This document shows, piece after piece, positions 53,343-64,000 of a DNA stretch of 64,000 nucleotides. Within the stretch, counting starts at the first letter, position 1. Each line of letters starts with the position of its first letter. Made by a program: the position numbers and the translations under genes. This stretch comes from Vibrio sp. HI00D65 (GTDB taxonomy: Bacteria; Pseudomonadota; Gammaproteobacteria; Enterobacterales; Vibrionaceae), in assembly GCF_001635455.1 (NCBI RefSeq), contig NZ_LWEH01000085.1, positions 62,001 through 126,000 on the forward strand. Direction: 5' to 3'. The notes beneath the pieces are model-generated. The model was not told the DNA's origin, ran no database searches, and saw only the letters and a program-made list of their open reading frames with translations.

Positions 53343-54803
53343 TTACGCCTGTTTAGCTTGGGAGACCACGTTATTTAGGCTTTCAACTAATTCCTTCACT
53401 GAACTGACGTGCCCAGTCAGTTCAGAACCATAATTAGCGACCAAACCCGACACAGATTTGGTTTCAGCAACGCTCTGCGCCACTTCAGAGCTGGCAAGAT
53501 CGAGCTCTTTTAAGGAGTCCATCTGCATCGCCATAATATCGGTTAACTGGTTTACATCAGTAGAGATGGTTTGAACTTCTGAGATAATACCGTTCATTTC
53601 ATTTGCCGTAGTTTCGATGATCGCTCTGCCATGCTCCACTTCCACTTTACTGCGATCCAACAAGCTTCGGATCTCGATGGCTGAATGACTACTTTTTGCT
53701 GACAGCTCCCTCACTTGGTCGGCTACCACAGCAAAACCTCTCCCCTGCTCGCCTGCGCGAGCCGCTTCTATTGCGGCATTCAACGCGAGTAAATTGGTTT
53801 GCTCTGCTACCGAAGTGATTAAATCAGCCACCTTCATGATTTCTTGGTTACTTTGTATGATTTGACTGATGGCTCCAGTCGAGGCCTCAAGAGATTCAGA
53901 ACTCTTTTGCGCTTTAGTACCAACGGCTTCACTGCGCTCTTTGAGTTCACCGACAAACGAATTCGACTCTTCGATACCTTGCGTCATCTGGTGCAGTTGC
54001 TGGCTCATCTCCTCAGCTGCACTCGCCTGAGATTCACAATTGATGTTCAACACTTCGACTTGCGCATGCAAATCTTGTGACTGTTGTTCTAGATGTACAG
54101 AGACACTCTGTAAGCTTTCTGAATTCGAGTTAGCTTGGTCGAGCACAACTGACAAGCGTCCTTCACTTTGTGTCGCTTTGTTAGCGACCTGCTGACTCTC
54201 CGAGATCGCTTGTTCTGCCATCTCGATAGCCACTTCTTTTTGCTTGGCTGTAAATGCTTGAGCAATGCAGATCACCACCAGCGGCATAATGACACCCGAC
54301 CATGTTTCGACAACCACAGCTTCCGGAGTAAGCACTAACTGTGGAAATGTGAATCCGTTCAAATAAGCGGACGTCATCACCAAGGAGACACCAATCACAA
54401 GGCCACTCCACACCAAAGCGACAATGCGCGTTCCTGACAAAAAGAAAGCAACCACTAACAAAGGTACCCAATAGGCCTGTGTCGAATCCACCACACCGCC
54501 ACTTTGATAAATGATATTCAGTGCGTGCACCGCCATACCAACAAAGCCAAAGTTAAGTGCCAAACTTGGTTTTCCAGCAACACGAAGTAACGTGGCTGAG
54601 AACAGTTCAAAGACGATAAGGAACACAGAAGTCGCAACAAGCAGCTGCTCTTCGTGTTTTGTCCATTTGATTAAGCTATAGATACCGACAAAGAAAGCGA
54701 TGAAAGTGAAAAGTAATAAGATGTCGGCTTGTCTGATTTGATTGTTGTTCCATTCGCGAGTTTTGGGCAGAAATAGCACGCGCCACAACTTGATAGGGTT
54801 CAT
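53343..54803 (-). CDS. Six-TM methyl-accepting chemotaxis protein
   Basis: This 486-residue chemoreceptor has an N-terminal membrane domain of about six TM helices (near 26-46, 52-75, 80-99, 108-124, 126-148, 166-185) with almost no periplasmic domain. A coiled-coil signalling domain with the canonical tip [20 protein letters not shown] follows. No HAMP domain is evident. Receptors of this layout may sense membrane or energy state rather than a periplasmic ligand. It sits between ruvC and ruvA, splitting the usual ruvCAB order. Confidence 0.92.
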   Translation of the reverse strand: MNPIKLWRVLFLPKTREWNNNQIRQADILLLFTFIAFFVGIYSLIKWTKHEEQLLVATSVFLIVFELFSATLLRVAGKPSLALNFGFVGMAVHALNIIYQSGGVVDSTQAYWVPLLVVAFFLSGTRIVALVWSGLVIGVSLVMTSAYLNGFTFPQLVLTPEAVVVETWSGVIMPLVVICIAQAFTAKQKEVAIEMAEQAISESQQVANKATQSEGRLSVVLDQANSNSESLQSVSVHLEQQSQDLHAQVEVLNINCESQASAAEEMSQQLHQMTQGIEESNSFVGELKERSEAVGTKAQKSSESLEASTGAISQIIQSNQEIMKVADLITSVAEQTNLLALNAAIEAARAGEQGRGFAVVADQVRELSAKSSHSAIEIRSLLDRSKVEVEHGRAIIETTANEMNGIISEVQTISTDVNQLTDIMAMQMDSLKELDLASSEVAQSVAETKSVSGLVANYGSELTGHVSSVKELVESLNNVVSQAKQA

Positions 54804-55015
54804 CAGTGATCATCCTTGATTAACTTATAAGACCTCCGACCAATGTTAATGCCATGTTAAATGGGACGCAATATTATTATCTAGGTTCTGTTCGAAAGAT
54901 CTCATTTCGTCAGGGATCTAGCGGCATATTGCTTTGATATGATCCTAACTAAATGCGAGGCACATAGACGTAAAAAGAGGAAGTGTATATGCTGGAAGCT
55001 AACTGGAGGAGAGAG

Positions 55016-55537
55016 TTAACGATAGCGCCCTTTTCTTGCACCTGTCACTTTACCTGCCAGCGCAATCAAGGTTTTGTTGGTGTTGGCGTGAGTGATCGCT
55101 ACGCCTAACGCATCGGCAGCATCTGCTTGTGGTCTCGCTGGTAACTTAAGCATACTCATTACCATACTCTGAACCATAGACTTATCAGCACCACCATTAC
55201 CGGTCACCGCCTGTTTAATCAAACGAGCGGCGTATTCATGAACCGGCAAATCTGCATTTACAGCGGCCACAATTGCGCTACCACGAGCCTGACCTAACTT
55301 AAGTGCCGAATCCGCATTCTTTGCCATGAAGACCTGCTCAATGGCAAATACATCCGGCTGAAACTGAGTAATGATTTCACTTACCCCAGCGTAGATCTGC
55401 TTAAGTCGGCCAGGAAGCTCTTTTTCCGAGGTACGGATACACCCACTGCCCAAGTAATGCAGATGGCGACCATTTTGACGAATTACACCGTAGCCGGTAA
55501 TGCGAGAGCCGGGGTCAATCCCCAAGATAATAGACAT
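55016..55537 (-). CDS. ruvC: Holliday junction resolvase RuvC
   Basis: This 173-residue RNase H-fold endonuclease cuts Holliday junctions symmetrically. The acidic catalytic residues are in [14 protein letters not shown] (D7), FAIEQVF and the C-terminal region [14 protein letters not shown]. The length is normal. It is followed downstream, after about 210 bp, by the MCP gene rather than by ruvA. Confidence 0.97.
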   Translation of the reverse strand: MSIILGIDPGSRITGYGVIRQNGRHLHYLGSGCIRTSEKELPGRLKQIYAGVSEIITQFQPDVFAIEQVFMAKNADSALKLGQARGSAIVAAVNADLPVHEYAARLIKQAVTGNGGADKSMVQSMVMSMLKLPARPQADAADALGVAITHANTNKTLIALAGKVTGARKGRYR

Positions 55538-55593
55538 AACTTCTAGTACTGATTATTTATACATGCTTTATCAGCTTAGTATATCGAACGATA

Positions 55594-55627
55594 AAAAAAA
55601 TGCCCGTTAAATTAACGGGCATTTTTA
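55594..55627 (-). terminator. Terminator after aspS
   Basis: AAAATGCCCGTTAA and TTAACGGGCATTTTT form a nearly continuous palindrome flanked by A- and T-runs. It separates aspS from ruvC. Confidence 0.92.
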
Positions 55628-55684
55628 TTTATATAAGCAAAAGTCACTCCAATAAAGAGTCACTTAAAAGATAGAGTTCTTAGC

Positions 55685-57466
55685 TTATTCAGCCGACTCT
55701 TCTTTTTGTGCTGCTTTAACTGTGATTGCTAGCTCTTCCAGAGATGCTGGGTTTGCTAGGCTTGGCGCGTCTGTTAGTAGACATGCTGCAGCTGTTGTTT
55801 TCGGGAATGCAATAACGTCACGGATGTTCTCAGTACCACAAAGTAGCATTGCTAGACGGTCAAGACCGAATGCTAGACCAGCGTGTGGTGGAGTACCGTA
55901 TTGAAGAGCATCTAGTAGGAAGCCAAACTTCTCTTGTTGCTCTTTCTCTTCTATACCTAGGATACCGAATACAGCCGTTTGCATCTCTGCGTTGTGAATA
56001 CGTACAGAACCACCGCCAACTTCGTAGCCGTTGATTACCATGTCGTATGCGTCAGAGTTTGCCGCTGCTGGGTTTGCTTTTAGCTCTTCCGCAGTCACAC
56101 CTAGTGGAGATGTGAATGGGTGGTGCATTGCGTGTAGGTTACCTTCACCGTCTTCTTCAAACATTGGGAAGTCAACAACCCACAGTGGAGCCCATGCTGA
56201 TGTATCTGTTAGCTCTAGGTCTGTACCTAGTTTAAGACGAAGTGCGCCCATTGCTTCAGCAACGATGCCAGCTTTGTCTGCGCCAAACAGAATGATATCG
56301 CCAGATTCAGCTTCAGTGCGATCTAGAATACCGTTGATTACCTCTTCGCTTAGGAATTTAGCAACTGGAGATTGGATACCTTCCATGCCTGCTGCACGGT
56401 CGTTAACCTTCATCCAAGCTAGACCTTTCGCGCCGTAGATGTTGACGTACTCTGCGTAACCGTCGATTTGCTTACGAGTTAGCTTAGCACCACCTGGAAC
56501 ACGAATAACCGCTACACGACCTTTTTCGTCGTTAGCTGGGCCAGAGAATACTTTGAACTCAACGTCTTTAACTAGGTCAGCAACGTCAACAAGCTCTAGT
56601 GGGTTACGTAGATCTGGCTTATCAGAGCCGAAACGACGAATCGCTTCAGAGAAAGGCATTACTGGGAATTGACCTAGTTCTACATCTAGAAGCTCTTTCC
56701 ACATATCGTGAACCAGCTTTTCAGTGATGTTACGTACTTCTTGAGAAGACATGAATGATGTTTCGATATCGATCTGAGTAAATTCAGGCTGACGGTCAGC
56801 ACGTAAATCCTCATCACGGAAACATTTAACGATTTGGTAGTAACGGTCGAAACCAGACATCATCAGTAGTTGCTTGAACAGCTGAGGAGATTGAGGAAGC
56901 GCGTAGAAGCTGCCTTTGTGAACACGGCTTGGTACTAGGTAGTCACGGGCACCTTCTGGAGTCGCTTTAGTTAGTACTGGTGTTTCGATATCTAGGAACA
57001 GGTTCTCGTCTAGAAAACGACGAACGAAGCTAGATGCACGAGCACGAAGCTTGATGCGATCGCTCATTTCTGGACGACGAAGATCGATGTAACGGTACTT
57101 AAGACGCTGTTCTTCAGAGTTCGTTTGGTTGAAGTCTAGTGGAAGCGCTTCTGAACGGTTGATGATCTCTAGACCAGTCGCGTAAAGTTCTACTTCACCT
57201 GTAGCCATATCTTTATTTACTTGGCTGTCAGGACGAACACGCACTTCACCAGTAAATTTGATACAGAATTCATTACGCAGTTGGTTAGCGATCGAGAAGA
57301 TATCTTTCATATCTGGATCGACAACAACCTGAACGATGCCTTCACGATCACGCATATCAATAAAGATAAGACCGCCTAAATCACGGCGACGGTTTACCCA
57401 GCCGCACAATTCTACAGTTTGTCCCGCCAGGGACTTGTTCAGGTTACCACAGTAATGGGTACGCAT
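55685..57466 (-). CDS. aspS: Aspartyl-tRNA synthetase
   Basis: This 593-residue class II synthetase has an N-terminal anticodon-binding OB fold ([20 protein letters not shown]), motif 2 ([18 protein letters not shown]), a GAD insertion domain typical of bacterial AspRS, and motif 3 ([13 protein letters not shown]). It charges tRNA-Asp. The length matches the bacterial type. It is divergent from yecE across 296 bp in which I see no other feature. Confidence 0.98.
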   Translation of the reverse strand: MRTHYCGNLNKSLAGQTVELCGWVNRRRDLGGLIFIDMRDREGIVQVVVDPDMKDIFSIANQLRNEFCIKFTGEVRVRPDSQVNKDMATGEVELYATGLEIINRSEALPLDFNQTNSEEQRLKYRYIDLRRPEMSDRIKLRARASSFVRRFLDENLFLDIETPVLTKATPEGARDYLVPSRVHKGSFYALPQSPQLFKQLLMMSGFDRYYQIVKCFRDEDLRADRQPEFTQIDIETSFMSSQEVRNITEKLVHDMWKELLDVELGQFPVMPFSEAIRRFGSDKPDLRNPLELVDVADLVKDVEFKVFSGPANDEKGRVAVIRVPGGAKLTRKQIDGYAEYVNIYGAKGLAWMKVNDRAAGMEGIQSPVAKFLSEEVINGILDRTEAESGDIILFGADKAGIVAEAMGALRLKLGTDLELTDTSAWAPLWVVDFPMFEEDGEGNLHAMHHPFTSPLGVTAEELKANPAAANSDAYDMVINGYEVGGGSVRIHNAEMQTAVFGILGIEEKEQQEKFGFLLDALQYGTPPHAGLAFGLDRLAMLLCGTENIRDVIAFPKTTAAACLLTDAPSLANPASLEELAITVKAAQKEESAE

Positions 57467-57762
57467 AATGAATTTCCCAATCTCTTAATAATTTACTAAT
57501 TTCCAAGCTGTAGGTGTTAAAATAGCCCTACAGAGCTTTTTACCTAACAAAGCAAGGAATCATTTATACGCGGAAACTCGGTTAAAATCGACCTTCCACA
57601 CTCGAATTTATTGTGTTTTATCTGGCTTTGCTGCTTTTTAGCTCATCAAACGCGCAAAGATTCACCAAAACAAAAAAATTGCGATAATTATATCTCGAAA
57701 ATACCTTAATCAGCAAAAGTCTCGTACAGTAGATTTTCATTTCGATTAAAAGCAGTAATGTG

Positions 57763-58668
57763 ATGACTAATGATGCAAAAACGATGGACACTTTACCTCT
57801 AAGACTTGGATTAACCATGTGGTCTCATTCTGAGTGGCAAAGTCAGTTCTACGGTAAAGGCACCAAACCCGCAGAGCGCCTTGAAAAGTACACTCAAGTT
57901 TTCCATACCGTAGAGGGCAATACGACCTTTTACGCGACGCCGAGTATGACTACCGTGCATAACTGGAAAGCGGCAAGCCACGATGACTTCAGGTTCACCT
58001 TTAAACTGCCCAAGTTTATCACCCACCAGCAACAACTTAGACACTGCCAAGCCGAGCTCAAAGAGTTCTTAATAACGATGTCACCCCTACATGGTCGCAT
58101 AGGTCAGTGGACCATACAGCTACCACACAGTTTTGAACCGAGCATGCTTCCCACTCTGCAAAAATTTTGCACTTTGTTTCCAAAGCAGATGCAGCTCGGC
58201 GTTGAAGTTCGCCATTTGGGTTTCTTTGATAAAGGCGATGCTGAAAAACGCTTTAACCAATGGCTTGTCGAAGAAGGTATTAACCGCATCATTATGGATA
58301 GCCGCCCTGTCTTTTCTGCGCTGCCAACCACAGAAGCGGTAATCGATGCGCACCAGAAAAAACCACGCGTGCCCGTTCATGCCATTGCGACGGCCAACAA
58401 TCCAATGATTCGATTTATTGGTCACCCTGACCAAGCGCCAAATATCGAATTTTTCAAGCCTTGGTTTAGCAAAATTCCACAGTGGCTAAGTGAAGGCAAA
58501 CAACCCTACTTAATGATCCACACCCCAGACAACAATCATGCACCAGAACTCGCAATCGCCATCTATGGGTTATTACAAAAGCAAGTATCTGAAAATACGT
58601 CACTCCTACTACCTGACCTGGAACAATTTCCAGCTCAGAAAGGCAATCATCAAATCTCGATGTTTTGA
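57763..58668 (+). CDS. yecE: YecE family protein (DUF72)
   Basis: This 301-residue protein has the DUF72 TIM-barrel-like fold, recognisable from LRLGLTMWSHSEWQSQFYGK, VFHTVEGNTTFYATPS and 'FTFKLPKFITH'. The function of the family is unknown. The ATG at 57763 is taken; a GTG one codon earlier and an ATG at 57784 are alternatives, since no clear ribosome binding site decides. It precedes cmoA and cmoB on the same strand, a neighbour arrangement also seen in enterics. Confidence 0.92.
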   Translation: MTNDAKTMDTLPLRLGLTMWSHSEWQSQFYGKGTKPAERLEKYTQVFHTVEGNTTFYATPSMTTVHNWKAASHDDFRFTFKLPKFITHQQQLRHCQAELKEFLITMSPLHGRIGQWTIQLPHSFEPSMLPTLQKFCTLFPKQMQLGVEVRHLGFFDKGDAEKRFNQWLVEEGINRIIMDSRPVFSALPTTEAVIDAHQKKPRVPVHAIATANNPMIRFIGHPDQAPNIEFFKPWFSKIPQWLSEGKQPYLMIHTPDNNHAPELAIAIYGLLQKQVSENTSLLLPDLEQFPAQKGNHQISMF

Positions 58669-58789
58669 GGTTTCTTGTACATACAACAGTAATCCTTGGC
58701 AGTAATCTGAGTTTTCGTGACAGCAGTCCTATTTTTTCGTAAAATATGCCCCCTTTTATTTGGTAAGAGTTTTATACCAATAACGCTGA

Positions 58790-59536
<747 letters not shown>

Positions 59537-59626
59537 CGCACAAACCCGGTTAGCTCGGACTAGAACGTCATCCTCACGGTAGTGAATGACACGATAACTT
59601 TTACACCACCAATTCAGTGAAAAACT

Positions 59627-60598
59627 ATGTTTAATTTTGCCAATTTTTATCAACTTATTGCCCAAGATACTCGCCTACAGCCGTGGCTCAATGTTTTGCC
59701 ACAGCAACTGACGGATTGGCAAAATGCAGAGCACGGTGATTTCGATCGTTGGTTACGTGCGTTAAACAAGATTCCACAAGACGTACCAGATCAAGTCGAC
59801 CTGAAAAATTCAGTGACGATTGGTAGTTCTACGCCATACCACACAGGTGAACTGAAAAAGCTAGAAAGCTTATTGAAGACGTTCCACCCGTGGAGAAAAG
59901 GTCCTTATACCGTTCACGACATCCATATCGATACAGAATGGCGCAGTGACTGGAAATGGGATCGTGTGCTTCCACATATTTCTCCATTGAAGAACCGCTC
60001 GGTGCTAGATGTTGGCTGTGGTAACGGCTACCACATGTGGCGCATGTTAGGTGAAGGGGCACGCTTAACTGTGGGTATTGATCCTTCTCACCTATTCTTG
60101 ATTCAATTTGAAGCTATTCGTAAGTTAATGGGCAACGACCAACGTGCTCACCTTCTACCTTTAGGTATCGAACAGCTACCAAAACTTGAAGCCTATGACA
60201 CGGTCTTCAGTATGGGTGTGCTGTACCACCGTCGTTCTCCACTGGATCACCTAATTCAACTGAAGGACCAATTAGTGTCTGGCGGTGAATTAGTGCTGGA
60301 GACTCTAGTGATTGAAGGCGATGAGAACGCAGTGTTAGTGCCTGTTGATCGCTACGCACAGATGAGAAATGTGTACTTCTTCCCTTCTGCTCGTGCACTG
60401 AAACGCTGGCTTGAACAAGTTGGCTTTAAAGATGTACGCATCGTGGATGAGAATGTTACGACAATTGGTGAACAGCGCACAACTGAGTGGATGACACACA
60501 ACTCTCTGCCCGATTACCTGGATCCAAACGACCCAAGAAAAACTGTTGAAGGTCACCCTGCGCCGAGACGCGCTATCCTTATCGCAACCAAGCCATAA
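59627..60598 (+). CDS. cmoB: tRNA U34 carboxymethyltransferase CmoB
   Basis: This 323-residue enzyme uses carboxy-SAM to turn 5-hydroxyuridine at tRNA position 34 into 5-oxyacetic acid uridine. Visible blocks are [35 protein letters not shown] (cofactor site), [13 protein letters not shown] and the C-terminal [13 protein letters not shown]. The length is normal. Confidence 0.97.
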   Translation: MFNFANFYQLIAQDTRLQPWLNVLPQQLTDWQNAEHGDFDRWLRALNKIPQDVPDQVDLKNSVTIGSSTPYHTGELKKLESLLKTFHPWRKGPYTVHDIHIDTEWRSDWKWDRVLPHISPLKNRSVLDVGCGNGYHMWRMLGEGARLTVGIDPSHLFLIQFEAIRKLMGNDQRAHLLPLGIEQLPKLEAYDTVFSMGVLYHRRSPLDHLIQLKDQLVSGGELVLETLVIEGDENAVLVPVDRYAQMRNVYFFPSARALKRWLEQVGFKDVRIVDENVTTIGEQRTTEWMTHNSLPDYLDPNDPRKTVEGHPAPRRAILIATKP

Positions 60599-60757
60599 AC
60601 TTAAAATTTAAAAGCCTAAATTGCGCCGTAACAAAATTTGTCTCTAAAGCTCATTTATTTTCTAAACCTGACCAAAGTTTAATAAATGAGCTATTTCAAA
60701 TAGCAATAATTGTCGTAGCACCCACACTGCGACTCAATATGACCAGACTCTTACAAT

Positions 60758-60783
60758 AGGATGCTTCACGCATCCTTTTTTGT
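60758..60783 (+). terminator. Rho-independent terminator
   Basis: GGATGC and GCATCC pair around TTCAC, followed by a T-run. It lies between cmoB and the retropepsin gene. Confidence 0.82.
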
Positions 60784-60837
60784 GGGCTAAACTTCTAAAT
60801 AGTCTGAACTATTATCCAATTTTTCAAAGGTTTTTTT

Positions 60838-61575
60838 ATGTTTAAGCGATTATCGCCAATTGTGGCGGTTGGTTTGCTCTCTGGGTGTACCCTAACTAAC
60901 GGTGCGGCCTACCACCAAGAAACTCTCGACGCTATTGCCCGCTCAGAGACAAACATCGCAAATAAGGTTCAAAATCTAGAACTGCAACTAAGCAATCAAA
61001 GTGATTACATTGAAAGCTTAGAAGACGAAATCACAACCCTTTCCCAACAGCTTGATGTTCACCTAAACAGCATGGAACACAAAGTGATTGAAGAGCTGGA
61101 AGAAGAGCCAGTCGCAGTTGCAGCGGCTGCTGTTGCTCCAACTTCACAGCCTACAATCCTTGGCGGCATCGAAAAAGTATCTATCGACTCTATCAAACAA
61201 AGCTTCGATGCTCGTGTTGATACAGGTGCCACAACATCCTCTTTGAATGCTGTTGATATCAAAGAATTTGAACGCAATGGCAAAGATTGGGTACGATTTC
61301 ACCTAGCTGATAAATCACAAGCGACAGAAGATCAAAAATGGATTGAAGCGCCTGTTGTACGTTATGTGAAAATCCGTCAGTCTACGACCGACCAAGCAGA
61401 ACGCCGAGCTGTAATCGAATTATGGGTTAAAGTTGGAAAAATCCATGAAAAAGCGCAATTTACATTGGCGGATCGCTCTCAAATGAGTCACCCTGTATTA
61501 CTAGGGCGCGAATTTATCAAAGACATAGCGCTAGTAGATGTAAGTAAACAGTACGTACAAACGGAAGCCAAATAA
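60838..61575 (+). CDS. Retropepsin-like lipoprotein (RimB/'ATP-dependent zinc protease' family, DUF785)
   Basis: This 245-residue protein has a lipobox (LLSGC, Cys17), a predicted coiled coil (about 30-85), a Pro/Ala linker (about 90-106), and a C-terminal domain (about 107-245). That domain has the retropepsin aspartyl signature ARVDTGATTSS (catalytic D128) and the distal block HPVLLGREFIKDI. The family name 'ATP-dependent zinc protease' is historical; the fold is that of dimeric aspartic proteases. The lipobox places it outside the cytoplasm, so it cannot be the cytosolic RimB itself. The next two genes encode a transglutaminase-like membrane protein and a RimK-like ligase, arranged as one operon. 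Confidence 0.88.
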   Translation: MFKRLSPIVAVGLLSGCTLTNGAAYHQETLDAIARSETNIANKVQNLELQLSNQSDYIESLEDEITTLSQQLDVHLNSMEHKVIEELEEEPVAVAAAAVAPTSQPTILGGIEKVSIDSIKQSFDARVDTGATTSSLNAVDIKEFERNGKDWVRFHLADKSQATEDQKWIEAPVVRYVKIRQSTTDQAERRAVIELWVKVGKIHEKAQFTLADRSQMSHPVLLGREFIKDIALVDVSKQYVQTEAK

Positions 61576-61592
61576 CAATAGTAGGGTAAGCT

Positions 61593-63098
61593 ATGACGTC
61601 ACGAATTCCATTTTATATCTCTATTTTCCTGCTCATTGCAGCAGGTATAACACTGAGTATGTTCAGACATACGACCTATGGTGTTCCTTGGACTCCAGGA
61701 GAAACCAGACAGGTGTGGGACATTGAAGCTCGTATCGAATTCAATGCTGTAGGCAAAGAAGCGAAGGTTTCATTAGCGGCTCCTCACACTCAGTCTAACT
61801 ACACACTCATCAGCGAGTCAGCTTCATCACCAGGCTACGGTATCTCTTACTTGAATACCGACTCCGGCCGCCGCGCTGAATGGTCTATCCGCTATGCTGA
61901 CGGCCCACAAACCATCTACTACAAAACTCAATTCTTAGTCGATAGCCAAGCAAAAGTTACTGAGAACCCACCAGAAGGTGAAGTTGCTCAACCAAGCTTC
62001 GACGGACCAGAAGAAGCAGCATCGATTGCTTTGATTGACCGCGCAACCAAGCGTTCAGCGGACAACCTAACCTTCACGCGTGAGCTCATCAAAACGCTGA
62101 ACGATCCAGACAGCCAAAACTCAGCGCTGCTTCTGAACAACATGACCAAAGTAGAAGCGACACACAAGCTACTTTCGGCAGCAAAAATCCACAACAAAGT
62201 GGTTGGTGTAATCGAGCTAGAAGATGGTCGCCGTCGTCAATCTATTCAGAACATGATCCAAGTTTGGGATAACGATCAGTGGATTCTGTTCTCCCCTGAA
62301 TCAAGCGAACAGCAAGTTCAACCAAATCTACTTATCTGGGACGAGTCGAACGTATCTCTATTAGATGTTGTTGGTGGTCAAAACAGTAAAGTTCACTTCT
62401 CGATGATTGCTCAAGACATTACGCCTACTGAAGCAACCAATAGCAAAGTCTCTGCAGACCAATTATTGAACCTATCGATTCACAGCCTACCGCTAGAAGA
62501 GCAAGCGATGTTTAAAACCATCATGCTAATCCCAATCGGTGCTCTGATAGTTGTGTTCTTACGTGTCATCATCGGATTGAAAACATCTGGTACCTTTATG
62601 CCAGTTCTGATTGCAGTAGCCTTTGTTCAAACACAACTGGTTACGGGTATTGTTGGTTTCTTACTGATTGTCGGCACAGGCCTTATTATTCGTAGCTACT
62701 TATCCAAGCTTAACCTCTTACTGGTTGCCAGGATATCTGCGGTGATTATAACGGTAATCATGATTATTTCCGTGTTTACCGTAGTTGCTTTCAAAGTGGG
62801 TCTGACTGAAGGTCTTTCTATTACGTTCTTCCCAATGATCATCCTATCTTGGACTATCGAACGCATGTCTATCCTATGGGAAGAAGAAGGCGCGAAAGAA
62901 GTGGTTCTTCAAGGTGGTGGCTCACTATTGACTGCCGTACTTGTTTACTTAGCAATGACTAACCCGTTCATTCAACACCTAACATTTAACTTTATCGGTC
63001 TACAACTGATTGTCCTAGGTGGTATTTTACTACTAGGCACTTACACTGGTTACCGCTTAACTGAGCTACGTCGCTTTAAACCGTTAGCGGAGGATTAA
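61593..63098 (+). CDS. Inactive transglutaminase-like domain fused to seven TM helices
   Basis: This 501-residue membrane protein has one N-terminal TM helix (about 7-23) and a periplasmic part (about 24-300). The latter includes a transglutaminase-like fold region (about 165-260; THKLLSAAKIHNKVVGVIEL and QSIQNMIQVWDNDQWILFSP) that lacks the catalytic Cys. About seven closely packed TM helices end the protein (about 308-490). This is the known 'inactive transglutaminase plus 7TM' architecture. The missing nucleophile suggests peptide binding rather than cleavage. It starts 18 bp after the retropepsin gene and ends 3 bp before the ligase gene. Confidence 0.88.
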   Translation: MTSRIPFYISIFLLIAAGITLSMFRHTTYGVPWTPGETRQVWDIEARIEFNAVGKEAKVSLAAPHTQSNYTLISESASSPGYGISYLNTDSGRRAEWSIRYADGPQTIYYKTQFLVDSQAKVTENPPEGEVAQPSFDGPEEAASIALIDRATKRSADNLTFTRELIKTLNDPDSQNSALLLNNMTKVEATHKLLSAAKIHNKVVGVIELEDGRRRQSIQNMIQVWDNDQWILFSPESSEQQVQPNLLIWDESNVSLLDVVGGQNSKVHFSMIAQDITPTEATNSKVSADQLLNLSIHSLPLEEQAMFKTIMLIPIGALIVVFLRVIIGLKTSGTFMPVLIAVAFVQTQLVTGIVGFLLIVGTGLIIRSYLSKLNLLLVARISAVIITVIMIISVFTVVAFKVGLTEGLSITFFPMIILSWTIERMSILWEEEGAKEVVLQGGGSLLTAVLVYLAMTNPFIQHLTFNFIGLQLIVLGGILLLGTYTGYRLTELRRFKPLAED

Positions 63099-63101
63099 GT
63101 T

Positions 63102-64000
63102 ATGTTTGAACAGTTTACTTCGCCGTTTAAGTTGAAAGACAAAGGCATTATGGGGATGAACAAGCGTAACCATAGCTATATTGGTCGCTACAATGATCGC
63201 TCCAAATATCCGTTAGTAGATGACAAGCTAAAGACTAAAATCATTGCTGAACAAGCAGGTGCGACAGTACCTAAACTTATCGGCGTGATCAGTCACCAAG
63301 CTGAAGTAAAGACAATCCACAAAATGGTTAAAGAATGGCCGGGTTTTGTAATCAAGCCAGCTCAAGGAAGTGGGGGTAAGGGCATCCTTGTTATCACCTC
63401 ACACAAGGACGGCGTTTACACTAAGCCTTCTGGCTCTACCATTAACGAACAAGACGTAGAGCGTCACATCAGTAATGCACTAGCGGGACTATTCTCGCTA
63501 GGTGGTAAGAACGACGTTGCCGTTGTAGAAAACCTGATTAAGTTTGACGAATGTTTTGACGGTTTCAGTTATGAAGGTGTACCAGACGTGCGTATCATCG
63601 TATTCAAAGGCTACCCTGTCATGGCGATGATGCGTCTTTCAACGTCAGCTTCTGATGGCAAGGCTAACCTTCACCAAGGTGCCGTGGGTGTAGGTATCGA
63701 CATCGCAACAGGCAAAGCCGTGCGAGCAGTTCAGTTTGACCAACCGGTGACGCACCACCCAGATACAGGTAAAGAACTGGCACTGCTGCAAGTTCCTCAT
63801 TGGAAAAAGCTGCTGACTCTTGCATCGAGCGCTTGGGAAATGACTGGCTTAGGTTACATGGGTACGGATATGGTTCTAGACCAAGAAGAAGGCCCAATGG
63901 TACTTGAGCTTAACGCACGTCCAGGTTTGGCTATCCAAATTGCCAACGGCGCAGGTCTACTTCCTAGATTACAGCATATAGAAAACCTTGGTACACCCGC
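63102..64000 (+). CDS. RimK-like ATP-grasp ligase (alpha-L-glutamate ligase homologue), partial
   Basis: The frame opens with ATG at 63102 (GGAGGA upstream) and is still open after 299 codons at the window end, so the C-terminus is missing. ATP-grasp features are visible: the glycine-rich loop FVIKPAQGSGGKGILVI, the Mg-binding VLELNARPGLAIQIAN, and GLGYMGTDMVLD. The family resembles RimK, which adds glutamate to peptides or proteins; the acceptor and the added residue here are unknown. It is cytoplasmic, as no signal or TM segment is seen. It is cotranscribed with the two upstream envelope proteins. Confidence 0.85.
   Translation, partial: MFEQFTSPFKLKDKGIMGMNKRNHSYIGRYNDRSKYPLVDDKLKTKIIAEQAGATVPKLIGVISHQAEVKTIHKMVKEWPGFVIKPAQGSGGKGILVITSHKDGVYTKPSGSTINEQDVERHISNALAGLFSLGGKNDVAVVENLIKFDECFDGFSYEGVPDVRIIVFKGYPVMAMMRLSTSASDGKANLHQGAVGVGIDIATGKAVRAVQFDQPVTHHPDTGKELALLQVPHWKKLLTLASSAWEMTGLGYMGTDMVLDQEEGPMVLELNARPGLAIQIANGAGLLPRLQHIENLGTP

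Overview
The window reads as chromosomal DNA of a marine gammaproteobacterium of the genus Vibrio. The case rests on Vibrio-like protein sequences throughout (RuvB, TolA, CydAB, DadA, MetR, CmoAB), AT-leaning base composition, many two-component and chemotaxis genes, and a type II secretion pilotin-like lipoprotein. A Splendidus-clade species is a reasonable guess, but this is inference. No prophage, integron, CRISPR array or intact insertion sequence was seen.

Layout. 1-10.0 kb, sensing: a TetR regulator, then an MCP/porin/phosphate-binding-like operon, then a BvgS-type hybrid kinase followed by a REC-EAL response regulator. 10.5-13.0 kb: a small phage Gp16-like gene behind a sigma-54-like promoter, then yciB, yciA, yciI and a pilotin-like lipoprotein. 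13.1-14.7 kb: a decayed metE remnant next to an intact divergent metR. 14.8-18.4 kb: a DUF4250 protein, an integral membrane protein and YgiQ. 18.5-23.5 kb: a GtrA/GT39/GT2 lipid-linked glycosylation cassette divergent from an OmpR-type two-component system. 23.6-28.1 kb: a PLP enzyme, a dienelactone hydrolase, DadA and a LysR regulator. 28.3-33.8 kb: a TRAP transporter with a HAD phosphatase, divergent from a glycerophosphodiester phosphodiesterase and a DeoR/GlpR-type repressor. 33.8-35.1 kb: gltS interrupted by an in-frame stop and carrying an 8-bp tandem repeat. 35.3-42 kb: tRNA-Ser(GGA), AlaE, a dCache hybrid kinase, a YecA-family protein, a potassium channel and NadA.

42-57.5 kb is envelope, respiratory and repair core: cpoB, pal, tolB, tolA, tolR, tolQ, ybgC; then ybgE, cydX, cydB, cydA (with an FNR-like box upstream); then ruvB, ruvA, a six-TM MCP placed between ruvA and ruvC, ruvC and aspS. 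57.7-60.6 kb on the plus strand holds yecE, cmoA and cmoB. The window closes (60.8-64.0 kb) with a three-gene cassette: a retropepsin-like lipoprotein, a transglutaminase-like domain fused to a multi-TM region, and a RimK-like ATP-grasp ligase cut by the window end. This is the least understood system here.

The most notable signals are the retropepsin/transglutaminase/ATP-grasp cassette; the gltS lesion and repeat; the metE remnant; the TRAP/GDPD cluster with repeated TGAACAT half-sites; the sigma-54-like promoter before the Gp16-like gene; the perfect hairpin beside the BvgS-like kinase start; and five GTAAG motifs in near-perfect helical phase at 981-1048. Protein identities rest on recognition of family motifs and remembered homologues. 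No database search was run.
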